DNA of 12,863 nucleotides from CAZIWJ01 sp964542855. GTDB taxonomy: Bacteria; Bacteroidota; Bacteroidia; Cytophagales; Cyclobacteriaceae. Below the pieces are notes generated by a model. That model searched no databases and had not been told where the DNA came from. It worked only from the letters and a program-made list of their open reading frames with translations. The translations under genes were made by a program, and so were the position numbers. Shown piece by piece: positions 6,680 through 12,863 of the stretch (position 1 is its first letter; each line of letters opens with the position of its first letter). The stretch lies in contig CAZIWJ010000087.1 in the NCBI GenBank assembly GCA_964542855.1, positions 1 to 12,863 of the forward strand. Reading direction: 5' to 3'.

Positions 6680-7621
6680 TTAGAATTCTTTCAGGTACTC
6701 TACGAAATCTTTTTGTAAGTCTTTCGGACGAACAATAAATAAAGGAAGCTCTGTATCGTAATCAATTATTCTCTCTGCCGTACTTCCCAGCGAGAAAAAT
6801 GCAGTAGCCGAGCTTTGCCCGCGGCCTCCAATTACGATACCGTTTACTTTTTCTTTCCTGGCCAGATCGTAAATATGTTTTACACCACTTTCGCTTTTGT
6901 TCAGGGTAAAGACTGGCTTAATCCGAACACCTTGCGTATTTACTTTCTGAATAAACTTTTCGTATTCTTTTTTGGCGTTACGCAGCATTACCTGGGCAAA
7001 CTCATCGAAAGTTTTACCAGATACGTGATAGCCGGTAGGTACCGTATACACATGCTGGCAAATAACTTCAGGTTCTACGCACTCCGCTCGCTGGCACATT
7101 ACATCGCAGGCTTTTTCAAGAGCAATAACTGAGTGATCGGAGAAATCAGTAGCTACCAGGAGTCGCTGGCTACTGAAATCCAGTCCGCTTTCCGGTATAA
7201 GCATTATAGTACATCTTGCTCTCCTTGCCAGGCGGTGAACAGTAAGGTTACTATTTTTATTTTGAGGCTTTCGCCCAACCAGTACTAAGTCGATATTATT
7301 TTCGCTTACTTTATTCAGTAACTGTCGGGAGGGATTTCCTTTCAGTATTTCAAAATGCAGTTGCGCTTCGTTTTCCTTGTTGAAGTGAATCCGTACCGAC
7401 TCTTCTATTCTCGCTTTACGATCGGCAATGGCATTTTCAATTAGAGAAGGAAATTCCTGCTGAATACTTGCCGGGATGGAGGAACTTTTAATTACGTTAA
7501 CAAAAAAAACTTCTTCAGTTCTGGAAGCTGCTGCTAAAAACGATGCCGCCTCTATCAGAGAAGCATCTGCACTGCTATTATCCAGCGCAATTAGCATCCG
7601 TTTAACCGGATACATATTCAT
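6680..7621 (-). CDS. Universal stress protein, tandem UspA domains
   Basis: Cytoplasmic stress-associated protein of about 313 residues made of two Usp domains in tandem, residues about 7-145 and 150-303. The first begins KRMLIALDNSSAD and the second RLLVATDFSDHS, each the typical beta-1 strand and Asp-containing loop. The second domain keeps a near-canonical ATP loop, GGRG followed by ten residues and GST; family consensus has nine. The first has GRKPQN in that place and lacks the second glycine, so it may not bind nucleotide. An upstream in-frame ATG (7657) adds 12 residues; ATG 7621 fits relatives that start a few residues before K-R-M-L-I-A-L-D, and ATG 7615 is equally possible. Stop codon faces the terminator at 6622-6657. 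Confidence 0.92.
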   Translation of the reverse strand: MNMYPVKRMLIALDNSSADASLIEAASFLAAASRTEEVFFVNVIKSSSIPASIQQEFPSLIENAIADRKARIEESVRIHFNKENEAQLHFEILKGNPSRQLLNKVSENNIDLVLVGRKPQNKNSNLTVHRLARRARCTIMLIPESGLDFSSQRLLVATDFSDHSVIALEKACDVMCQRAECVEPEVICQHVYTVPTGYHVSGKTFDEFAQVMLRNAKKEYEKFIQKVNTQGVRIKPVFTLNKSESGVKHIYDLARKEKVNGIVIGGRGQSSATAFFSLGSTAERIIDYDTELPLFIVRPKDLQKDFVEYLKEF

Positions 7622-7804
7622 GCGGCTGGCTTCTTTTTCAGGTAATGTATCAATCATCGCTATCTACTTAAAAACATTGTTAGGTTAATCGTAAAGTAAC
7701 GTAAATAAGTTTATTCTGTTGCTCGTGAAAAGCTGTAAAAAGTACATTTAAAAGTTAGTTGCTGATATAAGTGCAAATCCTTCTTTCACAGAAGAAGAAG
7801 TTTA

Positions 7805-8887
7805 TTAATCAGTGATCGCATTCAGGTGATCTACCAAAAGCTCAAACTGTTCCTTAGAATGCGTGGGAAAGTTGGCTATCCTAATCTGGCTACTTTTATT
7901 TGAACCGTATCCACTTCCTATTATCATATTTTTGTTGCGTAGTTCTGTGTGGAAACGTTCAGTGTAAGCTCCTGAGTCTGCAACAATTACCGTTCGGGAA
8001 CGATGTTCGGGCACTTCAACTGAAGGATTCAGAACAGGATGTTGCTCCATGGTAGAATACATGAGCGCTGCCTTGTAGTTCATTTCCTGACGAATTTGTT
8101 TGATGCCTTTTTCAAGCATATCGCGGCATACTTTACCCAGTAGGTATATACCCAAAGTGTTCGGCGTTTCCGGGGTCTGATTTTTTTTACCTTTTTCAAG
8201 TAACGACAGTAAACTGTGGTACGTGCCTATAGAAACCTTACCGGCTTCCAGTTTTCTTGCTTTATCGATGCAACGGTCATTAACCAGCCATACCCCCAGT
8301 CCGGCCGGTAAACCAAAGCCTTTCTGTACTGAAAAAAACAGCGAATCAATTTTGTTATAATCTATATCGGGGTAAGGCATAATAGATACGGCATCCACTA
8401 CCAGGAGCTTATCGGGTGCATGATTGCGAATGCGGTAAATATCTTCCAGTGGTTGGGTAACCCCTGTACTGGTTTCGTTCAGTGTGCATGCAATCAGCTC
8501 GGTGTATTCCGGAATATTATCGAGTTCTACTACCGGTGCCGTTCCCGGTTGAAAGTCGCTGGCAAGTGCCGATTTATTTAATTTTAGCGCGGCATCGTAG
8601 AAACGATTAGAAAAAGAGCCATTTACAAAGTGGTAGCAGTGCTTTCCCACACAGTTCTCTATTAGTCGCTCCCATACTTCTGTTGCCGACCCCGTAAAGA
8701 AAACATGATATCCCTCGGGCAGGTTAAGGAGTTGCTTCAGGTTTTCGGTAGTTTCCTGATATATGTTCTGAAAAGCTTTACTCCGGTGCGATATACTGGG
8801 AACTTGCTCCTTGAATGCCCTCTTTACGTGATCTTCAACAGTGTAATAAAGTTCTGTAGGGCCTGGAGTGAAATAAATATCATTCAT
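7805..8887 (-). CDS. Class V PLP-dependent aminotransferase (SerC/alanine-glyoxylate type)
   Basis: Cytoplasmic fold-type I transaminase of 360 residues. Visible elements are the N-terminal FTPGPTEL (6-13), the cofactor-phosphate loop GSATEVWE (66-73), NETSTG (137-142), the pyridine-nitrogen aspartate in VVDAVS (D165), and the Schiff-base lysine in FSVQKGFG (K189). A TPETPNT segment (238-244) and a carboxylate-binding arginine in QIRIANFP (R336) follow. The pattern sits between phosphoserine aminotransferase and alanine-glyoxylate aminotransferase. No serA or glycine-pathway neighbour is present to decide, so the substrate is left open. It has its own promoter and is transcribed divergently from the ArsR-family gene. 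The 147-base gap to the stress-protein gene suggests they are not tightly coupled. Confidence 0.9.
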   Translation of the reverse strand: MNDIYFTPGPTELYYTVEDHVKRAFKEQVPSISHRSKAFQNIYQETTENLKQLLNLPEGYHVFFTGSATEVWERLIENCVGKHCYHFVNGSFSNRFYDAALKLNKSALASDFQPGTAPVVELDNIPEYTELIACTLNETSTGVTQPLEDIYRIRNHAPDKLLVVDAVSIMPYPDIDYNKIDSLFFSVQKGFGLPAGLGVWLVNDRCIDKARKLEAGKVSIGTYHSLLSLLEKGKKNQTPETPNTLGIYLLGKVCRDMLEKGIKQIRQEMNYKAALMYSTMEQHPVLNPSVEVPEHRSRTVIVADSGAYTERFHTELRNKNMIIGSGYGSNKSSQIRIANFPTHSKEQFELLVDHLNAITD

Positions 8888-8892
8888 ACGCT

Positions 8893-8909
8893 AAAGTTTT
8901 TTAAACTTT
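8893..8909. repeat. Inverted repeat in the aminotransferase leader
   Basis: AAAGTTT-TTT-AAACTTT, two perfect 7-base arms, 5 bases before the aminotransferase ATG and directly downstream of its -7 box. Could be an operator or a leader hairpin, but its A+T composition makes chance symmetry fairly likely. Confidence 0.3.
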
Positions 8910-8913
8910 CAGG

Positions 8914-8921
8914 CAAAGGTA
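8914..8921 (-). promoter_or_regulatory. Bacteroidota -7 promoter box for the aminotransferase
   Basis: The minus strand reads TACCTTTG, a perfect TAnnTTTG match 26 bases before the start codon, giving a very short leader. No -33 TTG is recognisable at about 19 bases upstream. Confidence 0.55.
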
Positions 8922-8978
8922 CGATCATTTATTAAGTATGCTATCGGGGTTTGAGTAATTATTCTATAACAATTGAAC

Positions 8979-9003
8979 ATATTTTCATACATTACGTGAA
9001 TAT
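8979..9003. promoter_or_regulatory. Candidate ArsR-family operator
   Basis: An imperfect palindrome ATATTTTCA ... TGAATAT with the core TTCA-N9-TGAA (8984-9000), 19 bases before the arsR-type start codon. AT-rich dyads with TTCA/TGAA-like arms are characteristic of ArsR/SmtB-family operators, and its position would block the regulator's own promoter. Confidence 0.4.
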
Positions 9004-9021
9004 TAGTATACCTGATAATTA

Positions 9022-9336
9022 ATGATGGAGACACAAGATACACAAACCATACTGAGTGCTGAAAAGCTAGAGAAAGCGGCGTTCATCTTAAAAACTATTG
9101 CTCATCCATTGCGGATTAGTATTGTAGACGTTTTAAGAATTTACGACAGATTATCAGTTAACGAAATTTGCGAAAAACTGGGGTCTGAGCAGTCGCTTAC
9201 ATCTCACCATCTTTCTAATATGAAACTCAAGGGAATCCTTCGGGCCGAGCGATCAGGAAAAAATATTTATTACTCACTTAAACTCAAGGAAGTGATAAAC
9301 GTATTACACTGTATGGAAAGATGCACAACTATTTAG
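9022..9336 (+). CDS. ArsR/SmtB-family winged-helix regulator, probably sulfide/persulfide responsive
   Basis: Small dimeric repressor of 104 residues. The fold is clear: helices LEKAAFILKTIAHPLRISIVDVL (16-38), then VNEICEKLG and the recognition helix SLTSHHLSNMKLKGIL (58-73), and a wing ending GKNIYYSL (79-86). Three cysteines are present: C50 in the helix before the recognition helix, and C97 and C101 in the C-terminal helix. C50 falls where classic ArsR has the first Cys of ELCVCDL, but the second is absent. The next gene is a CstB-like persulfide dioxygenase, so by context a BigR/SqrR-like thiol switch (C50 with C97 or C101) is more likely than arsenic sensing. The Cys positions do not match BigR/SqrR exactly. 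ATG 9025 is an equally good start. Confidence 0.85.
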   Translation: MMETQDTQTILSAEKLEKAAFILKTIAHPLRISIVDVLRIYDRLSVNEICEKLGSEQSLTSHHLSNMKLKGILRAERSGKNIYYSLKLKEVINVLHCMERCTTI

Positions 9337-9397
9337 TAAGCATCTTAGTAAGTATCAATTAAAACAAGCCTTGTGCGGTGTAGCCAAGCAAAGGCAC

Positions 9398-9420
9398 GGA
9401 GCTAACGCTCCTTATTTTTT
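9398..9420 (+). terminator. Terminator-like hairpin between regulator and CstB-like gene
   Basis: Stem GGAGC/GCTCC with loop TAAC (9398-9411), followed by TTATTTTTT. It lies 62 bases after the regulator stop codon and 56 bases before the chosen CstB-like start. An outer AAGCC (9366-9370) / GGCTT (9421-9425) pair could form a competing, longer-range fold. It may end the regulator transcript or act as an attenuator. Confidence 0.5.
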
Positions 9421-9475
9421 GGCTTAATACATGAAGAAACAATCATATAATAACTTTAAATTAAATTATATTTCT

Positions 9476-10804
9476 ATGCATATCGAACGATTTTACGATG
9501 AAGGATTAGCACATGCTTCGTACGCGATTCTTAGCAATGAAGAAATAGCTCTGGTAGATCCAGCTCGTAACCCTCAACCTTACCTGGAATTTGCAGAGAA
9601 AAGCAACGCGCGCATCACCACCGTTATTGAAACGCACCCCCACGCTGATTTCGTTAGCGGACATTATGAAATTCATAAGCGAACCGGTGCTACCATTTAT
9701 GCTTCTTCTATGGTTGCGGCAGACTACCCGCACGAAGGCTTTGACCAGGGCGACGTAATAGAACTGGGCGATGTAAAGCTAATTGCTTACAATACACCTG
9801 GCCACTCGCCAGACAGCATCAGCATAATGGCAGAGGACAAAAATGGTAAGAAGCAGGCGATTTTTACCGGCGACACGTTGTTTATTGGTGATGTAGGTCG
9901 CCCAGACTTACGTGAAAAAGCCGGTAACATGACTGCCAAACGAGAAGAAATGGCCCGGCAGATGTATCAATCTACCCGTAATATATTTATGGGGTTAGAA
10001 AAAGATATTGCAGTTTACCCGGCTCACGGTGCAGGATCTCTTTGCGGCAGAAACATGAGTGATAAACTCGACAGTACCATAGGCGAGCAGTTAGTTGAAA
10101 ATGCTGCCCTGCAGGAAATGGAAGAGGATGCATTTGTGGATTACCTGTTGGAGGGTCAGCCTTTTATTCCTAAATATTTCGGGCACAACGTAAACATGAA
10201 TAAGCAGGGAGCTCCTTCGTACGAAGAAAGCGTTGCAGAAGTTCCTCGCCTTGAAGAAGGCGCCAGGTTGCAGAAAGGGGTAACTGTTGTTGATACTCGT
10301 CCGCAGGAACAATTCAAACAGGGCCATAATCCGGGTGCTATAAATATTATGGATGGTGGAAAATTTGAAACCTGGTTGGGTTCATTATTAGCACCAGACG
10401 AAGATTATTATCTCGTTGCAGAAAATAAGGATGTACTGGAATCAGTAATCCGCAAATCTGCAAAAATTGGTTACGAAGGAAGTATTAAGGGCGCGGTTGT
10501 TAACCCTGCAGAGATGAACGAAACCAGCGACAAGCTAGATTTAGAAGACTTCAAGGCTCATCCAGAAAAGTATAACATCGTCGACATCAGAAATGCCAGC
10601 GAAGTTGAAGTGAGAAAAATCTTTGAACAGGCTACTAATATTCCGTTACCGGAACTAAGAGAAAAGGCTAACGAAATAAAGGATGATAAACCGGTGGTTA
10701 TTCATTGTGCTGGTGGTTATCGCTCCGCGGCAGGAGCCAGCATCGTTGAAAATGCAAGTAACCAAAAGGTTTACGACCTAAGCGAGGAAGTAAATAACTT
10801 TTAA
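9476..10804 (+). CDS. CstB-like persulfide dioxygenase / pseudo-rhodanese / rhodanese fusion
   Basis: Three-domain sulfide-detoxification protein of 442 residues, matching in length and order Staphylococcus aureus CstB (about 444), which oxidises persulfides and makes thiosulfate. Domain 1 (1-235) is a metallo-beta-lactamase persulfide dioxygenase with THPHAD (H54, H56, D58), TPGHS (H110), FTGDTLF (D133) and YPAHGAGSLCG (H184). Its Cys190 matches CstB Cys201. Domain 2 (about 261-345) is a rhodanese fold with VVDTRP but alanine (A315) where the catalytic Cys should be. Domain 3 (about 361-442) is an active-type rhodanese, loop CAGGYRS, Cys411, ending shortly after VYDLSEEV. An in-frame ATG at 9431 would add 15 residues rich in Asn and Lys; ATG 9476 (MHIERFYDEGLAHASYAI) fits the family start. 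Cytoplasmic, no signal peptide. Confidence 0.93.
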   Translation: MHIERFYDEGLAHASYAILSNEEIALVDPARNPQPYLEFAEKSNARITTVIETHPHADFVSGHYEIHKRTGATIYASSMVAADYPHEGFDQGDVIELGDVKLIAYNTPGHSPDSISIMAEDKNGKKQAIFTGDTLFIGDVGRPDLREKAGNMTAKREEMARQMYQSTRNIFMGLEKDIAVYPAHGAGSLCGRNMSDKLDSTIGEQLVENAALQEMEEDAFVDYLLEGQPFIPKYFGHNVNMNKQGAPSYEESVAEVPRLEEGARLQKGVTVVDTRPQEQFKQGHNPGAINIMDGGKFETWLGSLLAPDEDYYLVAENKDVLESVIRKSAKIGYEGSIKGAVVNPAEMNETSDKLDLEDFKAHPEKYNIVDIRNASEVEVRKIFEQATNIPLPELREKANEIKDDKPVVIHCAGGYRSAAGASIVENASNQKVYDLSEEVNNF

Positions 10805-10832
10805 TTGTAATGTTGAGTAGATAGTACAACAT

Positions 10833-11051
10833 TTAAACGTTAACAAGTAATATGAAGCTGCTGAACCTTTTCGGCAGCTTCATTTTTTTTAGCAGTTCGT
10901 TGTTATTACTTTCTCGTTCATTCAACCGCGGAGTAGCTTCCCATGTTTCCAGCTGAAGAGTATTAGGTAACAACCTGTGAGCTGCAAATAATAATCTTTC
11001 TGCATCTTTTTCAGCTATGGCAGATTTCTCAACTTTTTGGCAGGCTGTATA
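10833..11051 (-). other. Open 72-codon stretch in frame with, and after, the thioredoxin stop codon
   Basis: After the TAG at 11054-11052 the same minus-strand frame stays open for 72 codons to a TAA at 10835-10833. It reads YTACQKVEKSAIAEKDAER and then LLFAAHRLLPNTLQLETWEA. The composition is protein-like and amphipathic (Ala, Glu, Lys, Leu), but there is no early start codon, and the last third runs through the plus-strand terminator. It may be the remnant of a longer C-terminus or of another gene, or chance. I do not recognise a family. Confidence 0.2.
10852..10890 (+). terminator. Intrinsic terminator after the CstB-like gene
   Basis: Arms ATGAAGCTGC (10852-10861) and GCAGCTTCAT (10874-10883), extended inward by TGAA/TTCG (one T-G wobble), then a run of T to 10890. 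It lies 48 bases after the stop codon. The minus strand has a shorter T content, so it mainly serves the plus strand. Confidence 0.9.
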
Positions 11052-11939
11052 CTATTCCAGGTATTGCTGAATCTGCCCGACCAGTAATTCATCGAATTGT
11101 TCTGCCGGGTTGTAGCCTTCGTGCCTGTAACGGATATTTCCCTTTTTGTCCAGGACAATTACAGTAGGGATACTGGATACGCTAAAACTGGCAGTAACCT
11201 GTCCTTTTTCATCGTAGCAAGCGGGTACCGTATAGTTATACCGGTTTAAAAAATCTCTGGCTTTTTCCCTTGTATCATTGTTCCAGCTTGTGTTTACTGC
11301 ATAAATGGCTATTTCATCGTGGTTGATAAACTGGTTGTAAACTTCCTGCAAATCCTCGAACTCAGCCACACAAGGCCTGCACCAGCTGGCCCAAAAGTCC
11401 AGTACTACCACCTTTCCTTTTAGTGCTTCTGAATTTACTGGTAAACTGACGGGTAAATTTTCACCTGGGGTGTTCAGCGGTTGCAGCGTAAATTCAGGTG
11501 CCAGTTCGTTCAGTTCATTGCCCAACGCGTTTTTCAACAGATAAGGGATGCCTATGAACCCACCACTGAGCAACAGCATGCTGGTGAGTGCTATTAATAA
11601 GTAAAGGCGGATTACCGAATGGCTATGCTTCACGGTTAGCAGAAGATTACCCAGGGCATTGAACATTAGCAACGCAAGTGGCAGTGTTATCCACCACAAG
11701 CTTTTATTTAAAAAATACAGTCCGGCAGCAATCAGGATTATTATACCGGCTGCTGACAGCATACTACTAAAATATTGCTGAACTGGGTTGCGATACCCGC
11801 TTACGGTTGCGTAAACCCCCATGATGACAAAAATCAGGGAATAATGAGCCGATAGAAATACTACTACCAGTAGCAATAAAACACCGGTGACAATGTCTAA
11901 AAAGGGTAATTTTTTACTGGATATGACTGGATTGTTCAT
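11052..11939 (-). CDS. Membrane-anchored TlpA/ResA-like thioredoxin-family protein
   Basis: Protein of 295 residues with an N-terminal hydrophobic half and a C-terminal redoxin domain. About five membrane-spanning stretches can be picked out near 13-31, 33-47, 58-78, 82-103 and 110-136. The redoxin domain (about 144-295) contains LAPEFTL, the active site WCRPC (186-190) inside VVLDFWASWCRPC, and the cis-proline in SSIPTV (P258). It is expected to face the periplasm and reduce or isomerise disulfides, as ResA/TlpA do in cytochrome maturation or stress. Most TlpA proteins have one anchor or a lipobox, so several helices are unusual. Start at 11939 gives a short polar N-terminus before the first helix. 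Upstream it diverges from ligA with 118 bases between. Confidence 0.88.
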   Translation of the reverse strand: MNNPVISSKKLPFLDIVTGVLLLLVVVFLSAHYSLIFVIMGVYATVSGYRNPVQQYFSSMLSAAGIIILIAAGLYFLNKSLWWITLPLALLMFNALGNLLLTVKHSHSVIRLYLLIALTSMLLLSGGFIGIPYLLKNALGNELNELAPEFTLQPLNTPGENLPVSLPVNSEALKGKVVVLDFWASWCRPCVAEFEDLQEVYNQFINHDEIAIYAVNTSWNNDTREKARDFLNRYNYTVPACYDEKGQVTASFSVSSIPTVIVLDKKGNIRYRHEGYNPAEQFDELLVGQIQQYLE

Positions 11940-12057
11940 GTAATTCCAAAAACTGGTATTTAAAGATTAACGCCCAAAAATTACTTAACAGTAAGATGTT
12001 TACAGCGTTTCTAATAAATAAAAAAACCGTTAATTTTAAGCTCCGAAGTACAATTCT
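11940..12057. promoter_or_regulatory. Divergent promoter region of the thioredoxin-like gene and ligA
   Basis: AT-rich 118-base spacer. On the plus strand TAATTTTA (12031-12038) is one mismatch from TAnnTTTG and lies 20 bases before the ligA ATG. No perfect -7 box is seen for either direction. Confidence 0.3.
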
Positions 12058-12863
12058 ATGAATGCAGAACAGGCAAAAGCTGAAATTTTAAAACTGACCG
12101 AAGAGATCAACTACCACAATGAGTTATACTATCAGCAAAGCCGTTCTGAAATTTCCGATTACGAATTCGATCAGTTGCTTAAAAAACTCGAGCGCCTGGA
12201 AGCGGGATTCCCGGAATTAAAGCAACCCGATTCTCCAACCCAACGGGTAGGAGGCACCATAACCAAGGAATTTCTTACTGTAGAACATCGTTTTCCCATG
12301 TTGTCGCTGGGCAACACCTATTCTACTGAAGATCTGCAGGATTTCGATAAGCGGGTTCAGAAAACACTGGGAGAAGGGACTTACGAATACGTGTGCGAAT
12401 TAAAATTCGACGGGGTAGCCATAAGCCTCACCTATGAAAATGGGCTGTTAACCCGGGGAGTAACCCGTGGGGATGGCACCAGGGGAGACGATATTACTAA
12501 CAATATAAAAACCATTCGTAGTATTCCGCTCCGTTTAAAAGGCGATCGTATCCCTGAGTTGGTAGAAGTGCGGGGTGAAGTGTTTATGCCGGTTGAAGTG
12601 TTCAACGCCCTGAACCGGCAACGCGAAGAGGATGGGGAAGAACTACTGGCCAACCCCCGTAACACCGCTTCCGGAACCCTGAAAATGCAGGATTCTTCCA
12701 TTGTAGCCAGGCGCAAACTCGATTGTTATGTGTATACTTTGGTAGGAAAAAACTTACCCGTTGAAACTCATGAGCAATCGCTTGAAACTATTTATTCCTG
12801 GGGCTTAAACGTGTCGCAAACTTACCGGAAGTGTAAATCTTTGCAAGATGTATTGCAATACAT
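12058..12863 (+). CDS. ligA: NAD-dependent DNA ligase, N-terminal 40% (cut by window edge)
   Basis: Essential enzyme that seals nicks during replication and repair, using NAD as adenylate donor. The 268 codons present cover domain Ia (residues 1 to about 70, with YHNELYY and SDYEFD for nicotinamide binding) and most of the adenylation domain. The catalytic lysine is in CELKFDGVAISL (K116). Next come TRGVTRGDGTRGDDIT and the sequence EVRGEVFMP, then NPRNTASGTLKMQD. All are diagnostic of LigA. In the Ia domain, Phe37 stands where E. coli has Tyr35, a common variant in this phylum as far as I recall. The start is supported by the standard spacing to domain Ia. The oligonucleotide-binding, zinc-finger, helix-hairpin-helix and BRCT domains should follow past the right edge. 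Confidence 0.97.
   Translation, partial: MNAEQAKAEILKLTEEINYHNELYYQQSRSEISDYEFDQLLKKLERLEAGFPELKQPDSPTQRVGGTITKEFLTVEHRFPMLSLGNTYSTEDLQDFDKRVQKTLGEGTYEYVCELKFDGVAISLTYENGLLTRGVTRGDGTRGDDITNNIKTIRSIPLRLKGDRIPELVEVRGEVFMPVEVFNALNRQREEDGEELLANPRNTASGTLKMQDSSIVARRKLDCYVYTLVGKNLPVETHEQSLETIYSWGLNVSQTYRKCKSLQDVLQY

Noticed and set aside
7780..7797. CTTCTT/AAGAAG hairpin as terminator of the aminotransferase
   Set aside because: Short purine/pyrimidine stem without a following T-tract on the minus strand.
9022..9336. Arsenic resistance regulator
   Set aside because: Only one cysteine of the ELCVCDL metal site is present and no arsenic resistance gene is nearby; the neighbour is a sulfide enzyme.
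9476..10804. Glyoxalase II or a beta-lactamase
   Set aside because: The two rhodanese-type domains and the conserved Cys190 after the last metal histidine place it with CstB-like persulfide dioxygenases.
12432..12716. Minus-strand open frame of 94 codons
   Set aside because: Lies opposite the adenylation domain of ligA and is Ser/Arg-rich without motifs.

Overview
The window looks like a chromosomal, mostly housekeeping segment of a Bacteroidota bacterium, probably from the Cytophagia side. Three points support this. Perfect TAnnTTTG -7 boxes, the hallmark of Bacteroidota sigma-A promoters, lie upstream of three genes. Start codons lack strong Shine-Dalgarno sequences and are preceded by A-rich stretches. 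The protein variants, including a phosphosugar mutase starting M-x(10)-W-L, a LDEV-type TonB-receptor N-terminus and a CstB-like sulfide protein, fit that phylum. No phage, transposon, CRISPR or defence genes are visible.

Layout. Positions 1-1427 (minus) hold peptide chain release factor 3, running off the left edge. Positions 1428-1832 contain a 100-N scaffold gap flanked by an exact 55-bp duplicate (an assembly scar) and a 9-bp tandem repeat. Positions 1833-3560 (minus) encode a phosphoglucomutase/phosphomannomutase. From 3700 to about 3880 (plus) there is a cobalamin riboswitch. It leads into what appears to be a decayed, truncated BtuB-type TonB-dependent receptor (3960 to about 4324). 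Positions 4458-6583 (plus) carry a TetR-family regulator followed by an ABC1/AarF-family kinase, each preceded by a related inverted repeat. A strong bidirectional terminator at 6622-6657 separates them from a minus-strand tandem universal stress protein and a class V aminotransferase.

From 8979 to about 10890 (plus) lies a compact sulfur module: an ArsR-family regulator with a candidate operator at its own promoter, a terminator-like hairpin, and a CstB-like persulfide dioxygenase/pseudo-rhodanese/rhodanese fusion with its own terminator. A membrane-anchored TlpA/ResA-like thioredoxin (minus, 11052-11939) and the first 40% of NAD-dependent DNA ligase (plus, from 12058) diverge from a shared upstream region.

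The parts most worth a second look are the orphaned cobalamin riboswitch with its receptor remnant, the shared inverted repeats of the TetR/AarF pair, the ArsR/CstB sulfide module with a possible attenuator between the two genes, and the repeat-associated assembly gap. I do not see a clearly new multi-gene system.
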